Origin: Catellatospora sp. KI3
Lineage (GTDB): Bacteria; Actinomycetota; Actinomycetes; Mycobacteriales; Micromonosporaceae
Assembly (NCBI RefSeq): GCF_029948125.1
Contig: NZ_JASAMB010000001.1
Span: 186,001-250,000 of the forward strand
DNA length: 64,000 nt
Direction of reading: 5' to 3'
The notes beneath the pieces are model-generated. The model worked only from the letters and a program-made list of their open reading frames with translations, did no database searches and was not told the origin of the DNA. Both the position numbers and the translations under genes were made by a program. Position 1 is the first letter of the stretch. Each line of letters starts with the position of its first letter. Positions 52,495 to 61,162 of this stretch are shown one piece after another.

Positions 52495-52769
52495 CCTGCG
52501 GGTGGCCGTGGCCGGTCGGCGCCGCGGAAAGCCGATGCGGCAGGCGATGGCGCGATAGGTGCACTGTGGAGTGCTTGCGCGACTGCGGATCGCTTTCGCT
52601 ATTTTATGGATTTCGCTCACACATGGGCTTTTTGCGGCGCACAGTGATGTCTGGAGCAGCAGTGCGCGGGATTCGCACCGGTGAACCACGTTCGCCGGGC
52701 AGGCCGGACACCGCTGTTCGCGGTTCCACCGGAGGCATGTCCGGTAGGACACACCCGTGAGGAGGAGCG
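52495..52769. promoter_or_regulatory. Upstream region of the histone H1-like gene
   Basis: A 275-bp gap. An AT-richer patch (CTATTTTATGG near 52600) may hold the promoter, and TGAGGAGGAGC precedes the start codon as a strong ribosome site. Other frames here have no protein character. Confidence 0.45.
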
Positions 52770-53675
52770 ATGGCCGTAGCCAAGGCCGCAGCGAAGAAGG
52801 CCCCTGCTAAGAAGGCCGCTGCCACGAAGGCGGCCGCCAAGAAGGCGCCGAGTCGGCCGGTTGCGGCGAAGAAGACCGCGACCGCCAAGAAGACGTCTCC
52901 GGCGAAGAAGACCGCCACCGCGAAGAAGACCAGCGCGGCCAAGAAGACCACCGCGGCGAAGGCCACCGCGGCGAAGAAGACCTCGGCGGCGGCGAAGAAG
53001 ACCACCGCGAAGAAGTTGACTGCGGCCGTGAAGAAGACCGCACCGGCGAAGAAGGCGACGGCGAAGAAGGCCATGGCTACCAGGAGCACGACGGCTCGCA
53101 AGACCACGGCGGCTCGCAAGACCACGGCGAAGAAGACCACCGCCGCCAAGAAGACGACGCCGATGAAGAAGGCCGCCGTCGCGAAGAAGACGTCGCCGGC
53201 CAAGAAGACCACCGCGGCCAGGAAGACGACCACGGCGAAGAAGACGTCCCCGGCCAAGAAGACCACGGCCCGCAAGACGACCGCCGCGAGGAAGACCACC
53301 GCCGTCAGGAAGACCACTGCCGCGAAGAAGACCACGGCGGCGGCCAAGAAGACCACGGCGGCCCGCAAGACGACCTCGGCGGCGCGCAAGGCCGCCCCGG
53401 CCAGGGGAATCACCTCGGCGGTCAGGAAGACGGCGGCGAAGAAGGCCACCACCGCGAAGAAGACGACCGCGGCCGCGCGCAAGACCACGCCTATGAAGAA
53501 GGCGGCCACCGCCCGCAAGACCACTCCGGCCAGGAAGACCGCCACCGCGGCGAAGAAGACCGCGCCCGCTCGCAAGACGGCGGTACGCAAGACGACCGTG
53601 CGCAAGACCGCGATGAAGTCCGCGGCCGCCAAGGCGACGACCCGCCGCGCGCCTGCCCGCAAGAGCATGCGCTGA
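52770..53675 (+). CDS. Histone H1-like Lys/Ala/Thr-rich protein
   Basis: 301 residues made almost only of A, K, T, R, P, S and V, in repeats such as AKKTT, ARKTT, PAKKT and KKTSPAKKTTA. No HU domain or other fold is present. It is similar in style to the C-terminal tail of HupB at 23911 and to eukaryotic H1 tails, so it probably binds DNA without sequence preference. ATG with GAGGAG 7 bases upstream. The repeat number probably varies between strains. Confidence 0.85.
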   Translation: MAVAKAAAKKAPAKKAAATKAAAKKAPSRPVAAKKTATAKKTSPAKKTATAKKTSAAKKTTAAKATAAKKTSAAAKKTTAKKLTAAVKKTAPAKKATAKKAMATRSTTARKTTAARKTTAKKTTAAKKTTPMKKAAVAKKTSPAKKTTAARKTTTAKKTSPAKKTTARKTTAARKTTAVRKTTAAKKTTAAAKKTTAARKTTSAARKAAPARGITSAVRKTAAKKATTAKKTTAAARKTTPMKKAATARKTTPARKTATAAKKTAPARKTAVRKTTVRKTAMKSAAAKATTRRAPARKSMR

Positions 53676-53730
53676 CCGGGTGACCAGCCGGACGGTGCCG
53701 CCGGAGGTCGGCTGCTGATAAGAATGACCA

Positions 53731-55137
53731 ATGGCACACCGCCGCCTGACCACCCAGGCCATCGACTTCACTCCCCTGCGCCGTGAGCTGGACCTGCCCG
53801 ACGGGTTCCCGCCCGCGGCGCAGGCGCAGGCCGAGCAGGCCGCGCGGGAGGTGAGGCTGCCCGACACCGACCTCACCGACATCCCGTTCGTGACCGTCGA
53901 CCCGGCCTCGTCGCGCGACCTGGACCAGGCCCTGTGCCTGCTGCGGCGCGACGGCGGCGGCTACCGGGTGCACTACGCCATCGCCGACGTCGCGGCGTAC
54001 GTCACGCCGGGCAGCGCCCTGGAGGCCGAGACCTGGCAGCGCGGGCAGACGGTGTACCTGCCCGACGGCAAGGTGCCGCTGCACCCCGCGGTGCTCAGCG
54101 AGGGTGCGGTGAGCCTGCTGCCCGAGGTGGAGCGGGCCGCGGTGGTGTGGACCGTCGACGTCAGCGCCGACGGCGACACCGAAGCCGTGACGCTGCGGCG
54201 GGCCCGGGTCCGCAGCCGGGCCAAGCTCGCCTACGAGGGCGTGCAGTCCGATGCCGACAGCGGCAAGCTGGCCGAACCGATCGCGCTGCTACCGGAGCTG
54301 GGCAAACTGCTGATCGCGCGGGCGCTCGAACGCGGCGCCATCAACCTGCCCATGCCGGAGCAGGAGATCGAGCCCGACGGCAAGGGCTGGCGGCTCAGCC
54401 TGCGCGCACCGCTGCCCAGCGAGGAGTGGAACGCGCAGATCTCGCTGCTCACCGGCCGGGCCGCCGCCGAGATCATGCTCAAGGGCCGGATCGGCCTGCT
54501 GCGCACCATGCCCGCGCCCGACCCGCACGCCGTGGCGCGGCTGCGCCTGGCCGGGCAGGGCCTGGGCATCGACTGGCCCGACGGGATGACGGTGGGCCAG
54601 GTCATCGCCCGGCTCGACTGCGCCGACCCGAAGGCCGCCGCGTTCGTCGACGAGGCCGCCGAGCTGCTGCGCGGCGCCGGATACACCCCGTTCGCCGGCG
54701 AGGTGCCGGCCGAGCCCGCCCACGCCGCGGTGGCTTCGACGTACGCGCACGTCACCGCCCCGCTGCGGCGACTCGCCGACCGGTACGCCACCGAGGTGTG
54801 CCTGGCCCTGCATGAGGGCCGGGACGTGCCCGCCTGGGCCGCCGAGGCGCTGCCGCAGCTGCCCGGCATCATGACCGGCACCGGCACGGTGGCCTCGGCC
54901 GCCGAGCGCGGCGCGATCGACCTGGTCGAGGCCGTCGTGCTCGCCGACCGGATCGGCGAGACGTTCCCGGCCGCCGTGCTGGACACCAACCACGGCAAGC
55001 CCGGCGGCACGGTGGCCCTGGACGAGCCCGCCGTCCGCGCCCGCTGCGACGGCGACCTGACCGCCGGGGACCGCGTCACCGTGCGGCTGACCACCGCCGA
55101 CCCGGCCAAGCGCCTGGTCCGCTTCGCGCTGGCCTAG
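53731..55137 (+). CDS. RNB-domain 3'-5' exoribonuclease (RNase II/R family), short form
   Basis: 468 residues. The RNB catalytic centre is clear (VTVDPASSRDLDQALCLLRRDGGGYRVHYAIADVAAYV with the acidic cluster) and STYAHVTAPLRRLADRYATEV matches the conserved YAHxTxPxRRYxD block. N-terminal cold-shock domains and the C-terminal S1 domain of RNase II/R are missing, so RNA binding must differ. ATG at 53731. Confidence 0.88.
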   Translation: MAHRRLTTQAIDFTPLRRELDLPDGFPPAAQAQAEQAAREVRLPDTDLTDIPFVTVDPASSRDLDQALCLLRRDGGGYRVHYAIADVAAYVTPGSALEAETWQRGQTVYLPDGKVPLHPAVLSEGAVSLLPEVERAAVVWTVDVSADGDTEAVTLRRARVRSRAKLAYEGVQSDADSGKLAEPIALLPELGKLLIARALERGAINLPMPEQEIEPDGKGWRLSLRAPLPSEEWNAQISLLTGRAAAEIMLKGRIGLLRTMPAPDPHAVARLRLAGQGLGIDWPDGMTVGQVIARLDCADPKAAAFVDEAAELLRGAGYTPFAGEVPAEPAHAAVASTYAHVTAPLRRLADRYATEVCLALHEGRDVPAWAAEALPQLPGIMTGTGTVASAAERGAIDLVEAVVLADRIGETFPAAVLDTNHGKPGGTVALDEPAVRARCDGDLTAGDRVTVRLTTADPAKRLVRFALA

Positions 55138-55202
55138 CCGCCTCCATCGCCTCGCGCCCGCTTCGCCCTCGCCCGGCCACCGCTGCGCGCCGCTACGCGA
55201 GG

Positions 55203-55254
55203 TTAAGAAGGGGCCCTTCTACATCGGATAGCGATAAGAAGGGTCCCTTCCTTA
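55203..55254 (-). repeat. Palindromic repeat family B, copy 4
   Basis: Reverse orientation: TTAAGAAGGGGCCCTTCTACATC, then AGCGATAAGAAGGGTCCCTTCC. It lies between the convergent RNB and RNase H genes, 41 bp after the RNase H stop and oriented with it. Confidence 0.92.
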
Positions 55255-55295
55255 CCTGCGGAGCGCGGCGGCGCGGGCGGGCAGGTGGGGGTTGT

Positions 55296-56405
55296 TCACA
55301 GGTCGTCGAGGTGGGCGGTGTCGTTGACGACGCGCACCGACACGCCGCCGTCAGGCCAGGTGTCCACGATGGACACCCCCGCCGGGTCGAGCAGCAGCCG
55401 GTGCAGGAACGCGTCCGAGGCGGCCAGGGCGTCGCGCAGGATCAGCTTGATCGGTGAGACGTGCGAGACCACGGCCAGCGTGCCGCCCTCGTACTGCGTC
55501 TGCAGCCGGCCGACGACGCCCCGGACCCGCTTGGCCACCTTCTGGAACGACTCGCCGCCGGGCGGGGCGACCGATGTGGACGCCAGCCAGGCCGACAGCT
55601 CGGCGGCGTACTGCTCGCGCACCTCGCCGAAGGTCAGGCCCTCCCACGCCCCGAAGTCGCACTCGATCAGCTCGGGCTCGAGTTCGACCGGCACCCCGCC
55701 CGCCGCCTTGGCGATGGCGCGGGCCGTCGCCTTGCAGCGCTTCAGCGGCGAGCAGACGACCCGGTCCGGCTTCAGCCCGGCGACGCGGCGCGCGGTCGCG
55801 GCCGCCTGCTGCTCGCCGCGCTCGGACAGCGGCACGTCGCCCCGGCCGGAGTAGCGCTTCTGCGCGGTCAGCGGGGTCTCGCCGTGGCGGACCAGGATCA
55901 GCCTGGTCGCGGGGGCGGTGCGCGGCGCCCAGTCCTGCTTCGGCTCGGTCACCGCGACGGCCGTGGCGACCGCCGCGTCGTGCTCGATGACGGCGCCGCC
56001 GGCCGCTGCGGCGTCCATGGCCGCGTTCGCCAGGGCGTCGGCGGCACGGTTGCGCTCGCGCGGGATCCAGCCGTAGGTGACCTGGTCGAACCTGCGTACC
56101 AGCGTCGCCGCCTGGGCCGCCAGCGGCCGCAGGCCCTGGTGCTTGATCTGCCAGCGGCCCGACATCTGCTCGACCACCAGCTTGGAGTCCATCCGCACCT
56201 CGACCAGGGTCGCGCCGAGTTCGGCGGCGGCCTCCAGCCCGGCGATGAGCCCCCGGTACTCGGCGACGTTGTTGGTGGCGACGCCGATCGCGGCGGCCCG
56301 CTCGGCCAGCACCTGGCCGCTGGCCGCGTCCCGGACCACCGCGCCGTATCCGGCCGGGCCGGGGTTGCCGCGGGCGCCCCCGTCCGCCTCCACCACGACC
56401 CGCAT
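55296..56405 (-). CDS. Bifunctional RNase HI / histidine-type acid phosphatase
   Basis: 369 residues. Residues 1-140 are RNase HI (EADGGARGNPGPAGYGAVV, NNVAEYRGLIAGLEAA, RMDSKLVVEQMSGRW, RNRAADALANAAMDAA: the DEDD residues are present). Residues 165-365 are a phosphoglycerate-mutase-like phosphatase with LVRHGETPLTAQKRYSG and VVSHVSPIKLI. Mycobacterial homologues combine RNase H and alpha-ribazole phosphatase (CobC-like) activity. ATG at 56405 follows the mycobacterial start; a GTG at 56411 overlaps the upstream stop. Confidence 0.93.
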   Translation of the reverse strand: MRVVVEADGGARGNPGPAGYGAVVRDAASGQVLAERAAAIGVATNNVAEYRGLIAGLEAAAELGATLVEVRMDSKLVVEQMSGRWQIKHQGLRPLAAQAATLVRRFDQVTYGWIPRERNRAADALANAAMDAAAAGGAVIEHDAAVATAVAVTEPKQDWAPRTAPATRLILVRHGETPLTAQKRYSGRGDVPLSERGEQQAAATARRVAGLKPDRVVCSPLKRCKATARAIAKAAGGVPVELEPELIECDFGAWEGLTFGEVREQYAAELSAWLASTSVAPPGGESFQKVAKRVRGVVGRLQTQYEGGTLAVVSHVSPIKLILRDALAASDAFLHRLLLDPAGVSIVDTWPDGGVSVRVVNDTAHLDDL

Positions 56406-56407
56406 GG

Positions 56408-57148
56408 TCACAGGCCCGATTCGTGGGTGCGCACCATGATCCGGCGGCACTCCTCGCAGCGGACGACCTCGTCGGGCGCGGCCGTCTTGACCCGGTTGCG
56501 GTCGGCGCCGAACAGCTCCAGGCGGCAGCCGCCGCAGCGGCCGTGCTGCACCAGGGCGGCACCGAGCCCGCCGGACTGCTCCCGGATCTTGTCGTACAGC
56601 TGGACCAGCTCAGCCGGGAGGTCGGCGGCGAGCGGACCGCGGGCGGTCTGCTTCCACTGCGCCTCCTTGTCGATCTCGGCGACGGTCTTGTCCCGGCGCT
56701 GCTCGGTGGCGATGCGGGTGTCGCGGGCGACGCCGATGCGCTCGTCCACCCCGTCGAGCACCGACTGCGCCGACTCGCGCTTCTCCATCAGCTCCAGCTC
56801 GGCGTCCTCGAGCTCGGACTGGCGCCGGGTCAGCGAGGCGATCTCGTGCTCAAGCGCGCTCAGCTCACGGGCGGGCAGCCGGCCGTCGTCGAGGCGCTGC
56901 TGGTCCTTGGCCCGGCGCTGGCGGACGGTGTCGACCTCGCGCTCCAGCTTGGTGATGTCGCGGTCCAGGTCGTCGACGTCGACCTCGGCGCGGACCCGCT
57001 CGTCCTCCAGCCGGCTGACGACCTTGGTAAGCGCGTCCAGCTCGGCGAGCTCGGGCAGCGTCCGGCGGCGGTGCGCCAGCTGCTGCAGCGTGGTGTCGAT
57101 CGCCTGCAGGTCGAGCAGCCGCTGCTGGTCCTTCGGGTCGGCCTTCAT
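56408..57148 (-). CDS. Coiled-coil C4 zinc-ribbon protein
   Basis: 246 residues: a long antiparallel coiled coil (about residues 10-170, for example LTKVVSRLEDERVRAEVDVDDLD) and a C-terminal zinc ribbon with CGGC and CEEC. It matches the actinobacterial family encoded between nif3-like and rnhA-like genes. It probably works as a nucleic-acid or protein chaperone; the exact role is uncertain. ATG at 57148 is preferred to the GTG-region start at 57199, which overlaps the Nif3 gene. Confidence 0.88.
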   Translation of the reverse strand: MKADPKDQQRLLDLQAIDTTLQQLAHRRRTLPELAELDALTKVVSRLEDERVRAEVDVDDLDRDITKLEREVDTVRQRRAKDQQRLDDGRLPARELSALEHEIASLTRRQSELEDAELELMEKRESAQSVLDGVDERIGVARDTRIATEQRRDKTVAEIDKEAQWKQTARGPLAADLPAELVQLYDKIREQSGGLGAALVQHGRCGGCRLELFGADRNRVKTAAPDEVVRCEECRRIMVRTHESGL

Positions 57149-57195
57149 AGGGCACTCCTTCTCTTGATCAGCGCTCTGCCGGGCAAGCACCGTGC

Positions 57196-58011
57196 TCACG
57201 TGGCAGGGTCAAGTGTCGCGCAGGCGTGGAACCGGAACGGATCGGTGTTCGCGTCGGAGACGATGATCTCAAGTCCGGTCCGGCTGCGCAGCCAGGCGGC
57301 CAGTGGTGTCAGCCAGGGCGCCTCGGTGGCGTAGTGACCGGCGTCCACCAGCGCGGGACCACCCTCGGCCAGGTGCTCGGAGACGCGGTGGTGCTTGAGG
57401 TCGGCGGTGAGGTAGACGTCGACGCCCGCGGCGACCGCGTCGGGGATGAAGCTGTCGCCCGAACCGCCGCAGACGGCGACGGTCCGCACGATCCGCGCGG
57501 GGTCGCCGCTGACCCGGACGCCCCAGCTCGCCACGGGCAGCGCGGTTGCGGCGAGGTGGGCGAACTCGCCCAGCGTCATCGGGTTGATCCGGCCGATCCG
57601 CCCGGCGCCCCGGCCGTCCTCGGTCGGGCGCAGCGGGCGCAGGTCGGTCAGGCCGAGCCGGGTCGCGAGCGCGTCGCTGACCCCGGGGTTGGCCACGTCG
57701 GCGTTGGTGTGCGCGACGAACAGGCCGACCCTGTTCTCGATCAGGTCGTGCAGGATGCGGCCCTGGTAGTCGACGGCGGCCACCGAGGAGACGCCCGACA
57801 GCAGCAGCGGGTGGTGCGCGATGATCATGTCGGCGCCCAGGTCCAGGGCCTGCGCGACGGTCTCGGGCAGCACGTCGACCACGGTCAGCACTCGGGTGAC
57901 GGGGTGCTCGGGCCGGCCGGCCACGAGGCCCACCCGGTCCCACGGCTCGGCCCAGCCGGGCGGGAACTCTTCATCGAGCAATCGCACGAACGAGGCGACA
58001 GTCCAGCTCAC
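57196..58011 (-). CDS. Nif3-like dinuclear metal centre protein
   Basis: 271 residues of the Nif3/YbgI/DUF34 family. Metal-binding histidines are seen in MIIAHHPLLLSGV, FVAHTNADVA and the C-terminal DAGHYATEAPW; AVCGGSGDSFIPDAVAAGVDVYLTADLKHH is the second family block. Members form toroidal hexamers; some have GTP cyclohydrolase-like activity, but the function is not settled. GTG start at 58011. Confidence 0.93.
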   Translation of the reverse strand: MSWTVASFVRLLDEEFPPGWAEPWDRVGLVAGRPEHPVTRVLTVVDVLPETVAQALDLGADMIIAHHPLLLSGVSSVAAVDYQGRILHDLIENRVGLFVAHTNADVANPGVSDALATRLGLTDLRPLRPTEDGRGAGRIGRINPMTLGEFAHLAATALPVASWGVRVSGDPARIVRTVAVCGGSGDSFIPDAVAAGVDVYLTADLKHHRVSEHLAEGGPALVDAGHYATEAPWLTPLAAWLRSRTGLEIIVSDANTDPFRFHACATLDPAT

Positions 58012-58020
58012 CCGGACAGC

Positions 58021-58620
58021 CTAGGGGGTCACCCGCCCGCCCGGCGCGGCGGTCGCGGACAGCGCCTCGTCGACGGCGCGCAGGGCCAGCTCCCACGGGA
58101 ACTCGTGGCGCATCGCGTCGCCGTTGCCCGGCTCCGGCAGGGCCAGCACCTCGTCGCCGTAGAGCACGCGCACGCCCCAGCTCCGCAGGCGGGACAGGTT
58201 CTCCTGGAACATCGGGTGCCGGGCCATCGCCCCGTTGGTGTAGGGGAAGGCGACGATGGGCAGGCCCTTGCCGTACCCCTCGATGAGCAGGCCGAGCGGG
58301 AGCGTGTCGGCGATGCCCGCGGCCCACTTGTTCACGGTGTTGACCGTCGCCGGGGCCACCACCAGCGCGTCCGCCGGCGGCAGCACGTCGGGGTCGCCGG
58401 GGTTCTTGAAACCGGTGCGCACCGGGTGGCCCGTCTGGGCGGCCAGCGCCGGGATGTCGAGGAACTTGCGCCCGTCAGGGGTGGCCACCACGCACACGTC
58501 GTAGCCGCGCCGCTGGGCCAGGTCCACGAGCCGGCCGACGTCGCGGGCCACCGGCGAGCCGCAGACCAGCACGTACAGCACCGGCCGCGGCCGGTCGTCG
58601 GCCGACGCCGCCTCGCTCAT
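58021..58620 (-). CDS. Flavoprotein (PPC decarboxylase-like HFCD family)
   Basis: 199 residues with a flavodoxin-like fold: VLVCGSPVARDVGRLVDLA, the PASANT-like block ADALVVAPATVNTVNKWAAGIADTLPL, and FPYTNGAMARHPMFQENLSRLRSWG. It resembles Dfp/EpiD-type FMN decarboxylases, but the substrate is unknown. Its start codon follows the XRE regulator stop with no gap, so the two are probably co-translated. An actinobacterial regulator-flavoprotein pairing. Confidence 0.85.
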   Translation of the reverse strand: MSEAASADDRPRPVLYVLVCGSPVARDVGRLVDLAQRRGYDVCVVATPDGRKFLDIPALAAQTGHPVRTGFKNPGDPDVLPPADALVVAPATVNTVNKWAAGIADTLPLGLLIEGYGKGLPIVAFPYTNGAMARHPMFQENLSRLRSWGVRVLYGDEVLALPEPGNGDAMRHEFPWELALRAVDEALSATAAPGGRVTP

Positions 58621-59847
58621 CTAGACCCCCACCCCCATCTGCTCGGCCAGCTCCGCCAGCGCCGCCGTCGGGGTGCCCCGGGTCCGGCGCAGCACGTCGC
58701 TGAGCACCTCGTGCGCGATCGGACGGCAGCGTATCTCGGCCGGGGCGAGCAGGTCGCCCTCCAGCAGCATCTCGCCCGCCTTCTCCACGTCGCCGATCTG
58801 GGTGTAGCCGCGGGCCATGTCCAGGTAGTGGTGGGCGCGGCGCTCGGGCAGCATCGCGTTGAACGCCGCCGGGTCCAGCGCGGAGTGGATGGCCACCGCC
58901 ATGCCGCCCTCGCCCAGCTCGACCGCGGCCGCGGCCCGGTGCACCTGCACGTTGGTGGGGCCGAAGCTGGTCCAGTAGTGGTTGCGGTCGCCGCCCAGCG
59001 CCGTCGCCGCGTCCTGGGCGCCGGTGAGCAGGTCGCGCATGGTGGCGCTGTCGCCGATGCAGGAGGCGGCCATGGCGCCCTGCAGCAGCAGGAAGCCGTA
59101 CACGGACAGGCGGTCGTCGGCGGTGCCGTCGCCGCTCGGGCACAGCCGGTTGGCGATGTTGACGTTGACCTCCAGCGCGGACCGGTGGCGGCCCAGCGCC
59201 CGCAGCGCGTTGGCGACCCGGGTGGTGGCCACCCCGGCCAGCAGCTGGTCGCCCGCCCGCTGGGACACCGCGATGGACCGGTCGGCGGCCAGCCAGGCCA
59301 GGTCGAGTTCGCCGAGCTTGCGCAGCACCGACGAGGCGATCTGGTACACCTGCCCGAGCAGGTGCGCGGCGTCGCGGGTGTCGTCGGTGCCCGCGTACGC
59401 CGTGTCGGCGGCCTGGGCGTCGCGCAGCAGCTTCGGCAGCGCGCGGGCCAGCACGCCGTAGCGGCCGTGCTCCCAGGTCTGCCACGCGTGCTGGGTGGCC
59501 TTGCGCATCTCGGCGATGGGCGGCGGCTCCGGCGGGGCGTAGAAGAACGCGCTGATCTGGTCGTAGCGCTCCAGGGCGGACCGGATCTCGGCGACCTCGA
59601 TCTGGTCGATGCAGTTCAGGCTGTCGGGGCGCCGCTCCGGGTCCTTACCGAGCAGCAGCGCCACGTCCAGCTGGAGCACGTCGGCTATCTCGTACACGAC
59701 GGAGAACTTGTCGAGCCGGCGCACGCCGCGCTCGACCTTGTCCACCCAGCTCTTCGACTTGCCCAGCCGGTCGGCGAAGACCTGCTGGGACATCTTGCGG
59801 CGGTTGCGCCAGTACGACACCCGCCGGCCTATGGGCAGCTCGTCCAT
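58621..59847 (-). CDS. XRE-family regulator with TPR-like C-terminal domain
   Basis: 408 residues. The helix-turn-helix covers about residues 5-62 (GRRVSYWRNRRKMSQQVFADRLGKSKSWVDKVERGVRRL). The remaining 340 residues are helical repeats of TPR type (LGELDLAWLAADRSIAVSQRAGDQLL; MARGYTQIGDVEKAGEML). Such proteins can sense peptides or small molecules. It is divergent from the PrimPol-like gene and abuts the flavoprotein gene. Confidence 0.88.
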   Translation of the reverse strand: MDELPIGRRVSYWRNRRKMSQQVFADRLGKSKSWVDKVERGVRRLDKFSVVYEIADVLQLDVALLLGKDPERRPDSLNCIDQIEVAEIRSALERYDQISAFFYAPPEPPPIAEMRKATQHAWQTWEHGRYGVLARALPKLLRDAQAADTAYAGTDDTRDAAHLLGQVYQIASSVLRKLGELDLAWLAADRSIAVSQRAGDQLLAGVATTRVANALRALGRHRSALEVNVNIANRLCPSGDGTADDRLSVYGFLLLQGAMAASCIGDSATMRDLLTGAQDAATALGGDRNHYWTSFGPTNVQVHRAAAAVELGEGGMAVAIHSALDPAAFNAMLPERRAHHYLDMARGYTQIGDVEKAGEMLLEGDLLAPAEIRCRPIAHEVLSDVLRRTRGTPTAALAELAEQMGVGV

Positions 59848-60077
59848 GTCACAACCCTCCCCTCATCGGGTCTGGGAAACGAGTCGCACAGGCTGTGCGC
59901 CCTCATCCGGTCCGTCACTCGTATCTTCTGTTGCAAGTTGCAGTTAGAAAATGCATCGAGACGTTTGCTTGCTGGACTGTTGTCGATGTAACGAGTGCAT
60001 GCGACCACAGATACGGTTAAGAGCGATGTCGATCTCTTTCCCGTCACGGCCGTACCCGGAAGAGGAGGTCGGACACC
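59848..60077. promoter_or_regulatory. Divergent regulatory region between the XRE regulator and the PrimPol-like gene
   Basis: A 230-bp region that is clearly AT-richer than its surroundings. It has a direct repeat GTTGCA-A-GTTGCA at 59930-59942, a candidate site for the XRE protein. AGAGGAGG precedes the plus-strand start. Confidence 0.5.
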
Positions 60078-60782
60078 ATGCGGTGGCGACACGGACCGTT
60101 CGCCCGGAACCTGCTCCGACACCGGATGCGACGCGCGGCACTGCGCTTCGCCGCCCACGGCTGGGCGGTCACCCCCGGCGGGTACTTCAACGGCCGGCGC
60201 ATGGCCTGCGACCGGGCCACCTGCCTGGCCACCAGCTGCCACCCGGTGCTCACCGACTGGGAGACGCAGTCCAGCACGTTCACCGCGCAGCTCGACGAGT
60301 GGTGGGCCCAGCACCCGCACGCGGTGCTGCTGCCCACCGGGCACACCTTCGACGTGCTGGAGGTCCCGGCACTGCTGGGCACCGCCGCCGTCTGCGGCCC
60401 ACCGCTGGGCAACGCCCGCCGCGTACGCGGACCCGTCGCGGTCACCGCCACCGGCCGGTGGATGTTCCTCATGCGGCCCGGCGCGGCGCTCGCACCCGAA
60501 CTCGACCACCGGGTCGACGTGCTGCGCCACAGCCACGGCTCGTGGATACCCGCCCCGCCGACCGTGCTGCCGGAGGGGCCCGTGCGCTGGCAGGTGTCAC
60601 CCGCACAGGTGAACTGGCACCTACCCGACGCCGAGGAACTGCAGCAGGCGCTCGTCCGCTCGTTGGTCAGTCTGGACGCGTCGTTCCTGGATCTGCCCCT
60701 CACCGCGCGGCGGCGGCTCGCCCCGCCCCCGCGCATCGGTCGCCCGCCGACCATGCAGGCCGCGCTGCGACGCGCCGGCTGA
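60078..60782 (+). CDS. Bifunctional DNA primase/polymerase N-terminal-like protein
   Basis: 234 residues with the actinobacterial Prim-Pol-like outline: ALRFAAHGWAVTPGGYF, a cysteine-rich start MACDRATCLATSCHPV, and WWAQHPHAVLLPTGHTFDVLEVP. The catalytic acidic motif of true AEP primases (DxE/D) is not obvious, and no helicase domain follows, so polymerase activity is uncertain. Strong ribosome site AGAGGAGG. It is likely controlled from the XRE region. Confidence 0.7.
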   Translation: MRWRHGPFARNLLRHRMRRAALRFAAHGWAVTPGGYFNGRRMACDRATCLATSCHPVLTDWETQSSTFTAQLDEWWAQHPHAVLLPTGHTFDVLEVPALLGTAAVCGPPLGNARRVRGPVAVTATGRWMFLMRPGAALAPELDHRVDVLRHSHGSWIPAPPTVLPEGPVRWQVSPAQVNWHLPDAEELQQALVRSLVSLDASFLDLPLTARRRLAPPPRIGRPPTMQAALRRAG

Positions 60783-60884
60783 ACGTCCACACCGGAGCCA
60801 TCCCTCGCCACCACCCCGTGACAGGCAGCACCGATCGACCGCCCAGCAGCGCGGTCGACGGTCGGGGTATCGAGGAGGTCCGAC

Positions 60885-61052
60885 ATGGCAACTGACAACG
60901 TAGAACGGGCCCTGGCACACGTCGAGTCCCAATTCGGGGTCATACGATCGTCATCGGCCCGATGGGCGGGCACACGGCCGTACGGCGCCCGCCCCGGCGG
61001 GTCCCGCCCGAGCGGCACCCGCCCAGCCAGCACCCACCGCCCGGTGCGGTAG
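60885..61052 (+). CDS. Small basic protein, 55 residues
   Basis: GAGGAGG lies 6 bases before ATG at 60885. The product starts MATDNVERALAHVESQFGVI, then is rich in Arg, Gly, Ser, Thr and Pro (RPYGARPGG, RPSGTRPAST, HRPVR) and stops with TAG at 61050-61052. The helical N-terminus and the basic tail could bind nucleic acid or a partner. The ribosome site and spacing are nearly the same as for the PrimPol-like gene 100 bp upstream, which suggests one operon. No family recognised. Confidence 0.55.
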   Translation: MATDNVERALAHVESQFGVIRSSSARWAGTRPYGARPGGSRPSGTRPASTHRPVR

Positions 61053-61085
61053 CGCGCGCCTCGCACTGCGCTCCGCGCCGCGGGG

Positions 61086-61137
61086 GAAGGAAGGGACCCT
61101 TCTTATCGCTTTGCGTAGCAGAAGGGCCCCTTCTTAA
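61086..61137 (+). repeat. Palindromic repeat family B, copy 5
   Basis: GGAAGGAAGGGACCCTTC, TTATCGCTTTGCGTAGCA, then GAAGGGCCCCTTCTTAA. It lies 33 bp after the small ORF stop, oriented with it, and 26 bp from the convergent AbiEi-like stop. Confidence 0.92.
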
Positions 61138-61162
61138 CTCCGCATCTCCGGCGGCGGGCGCG

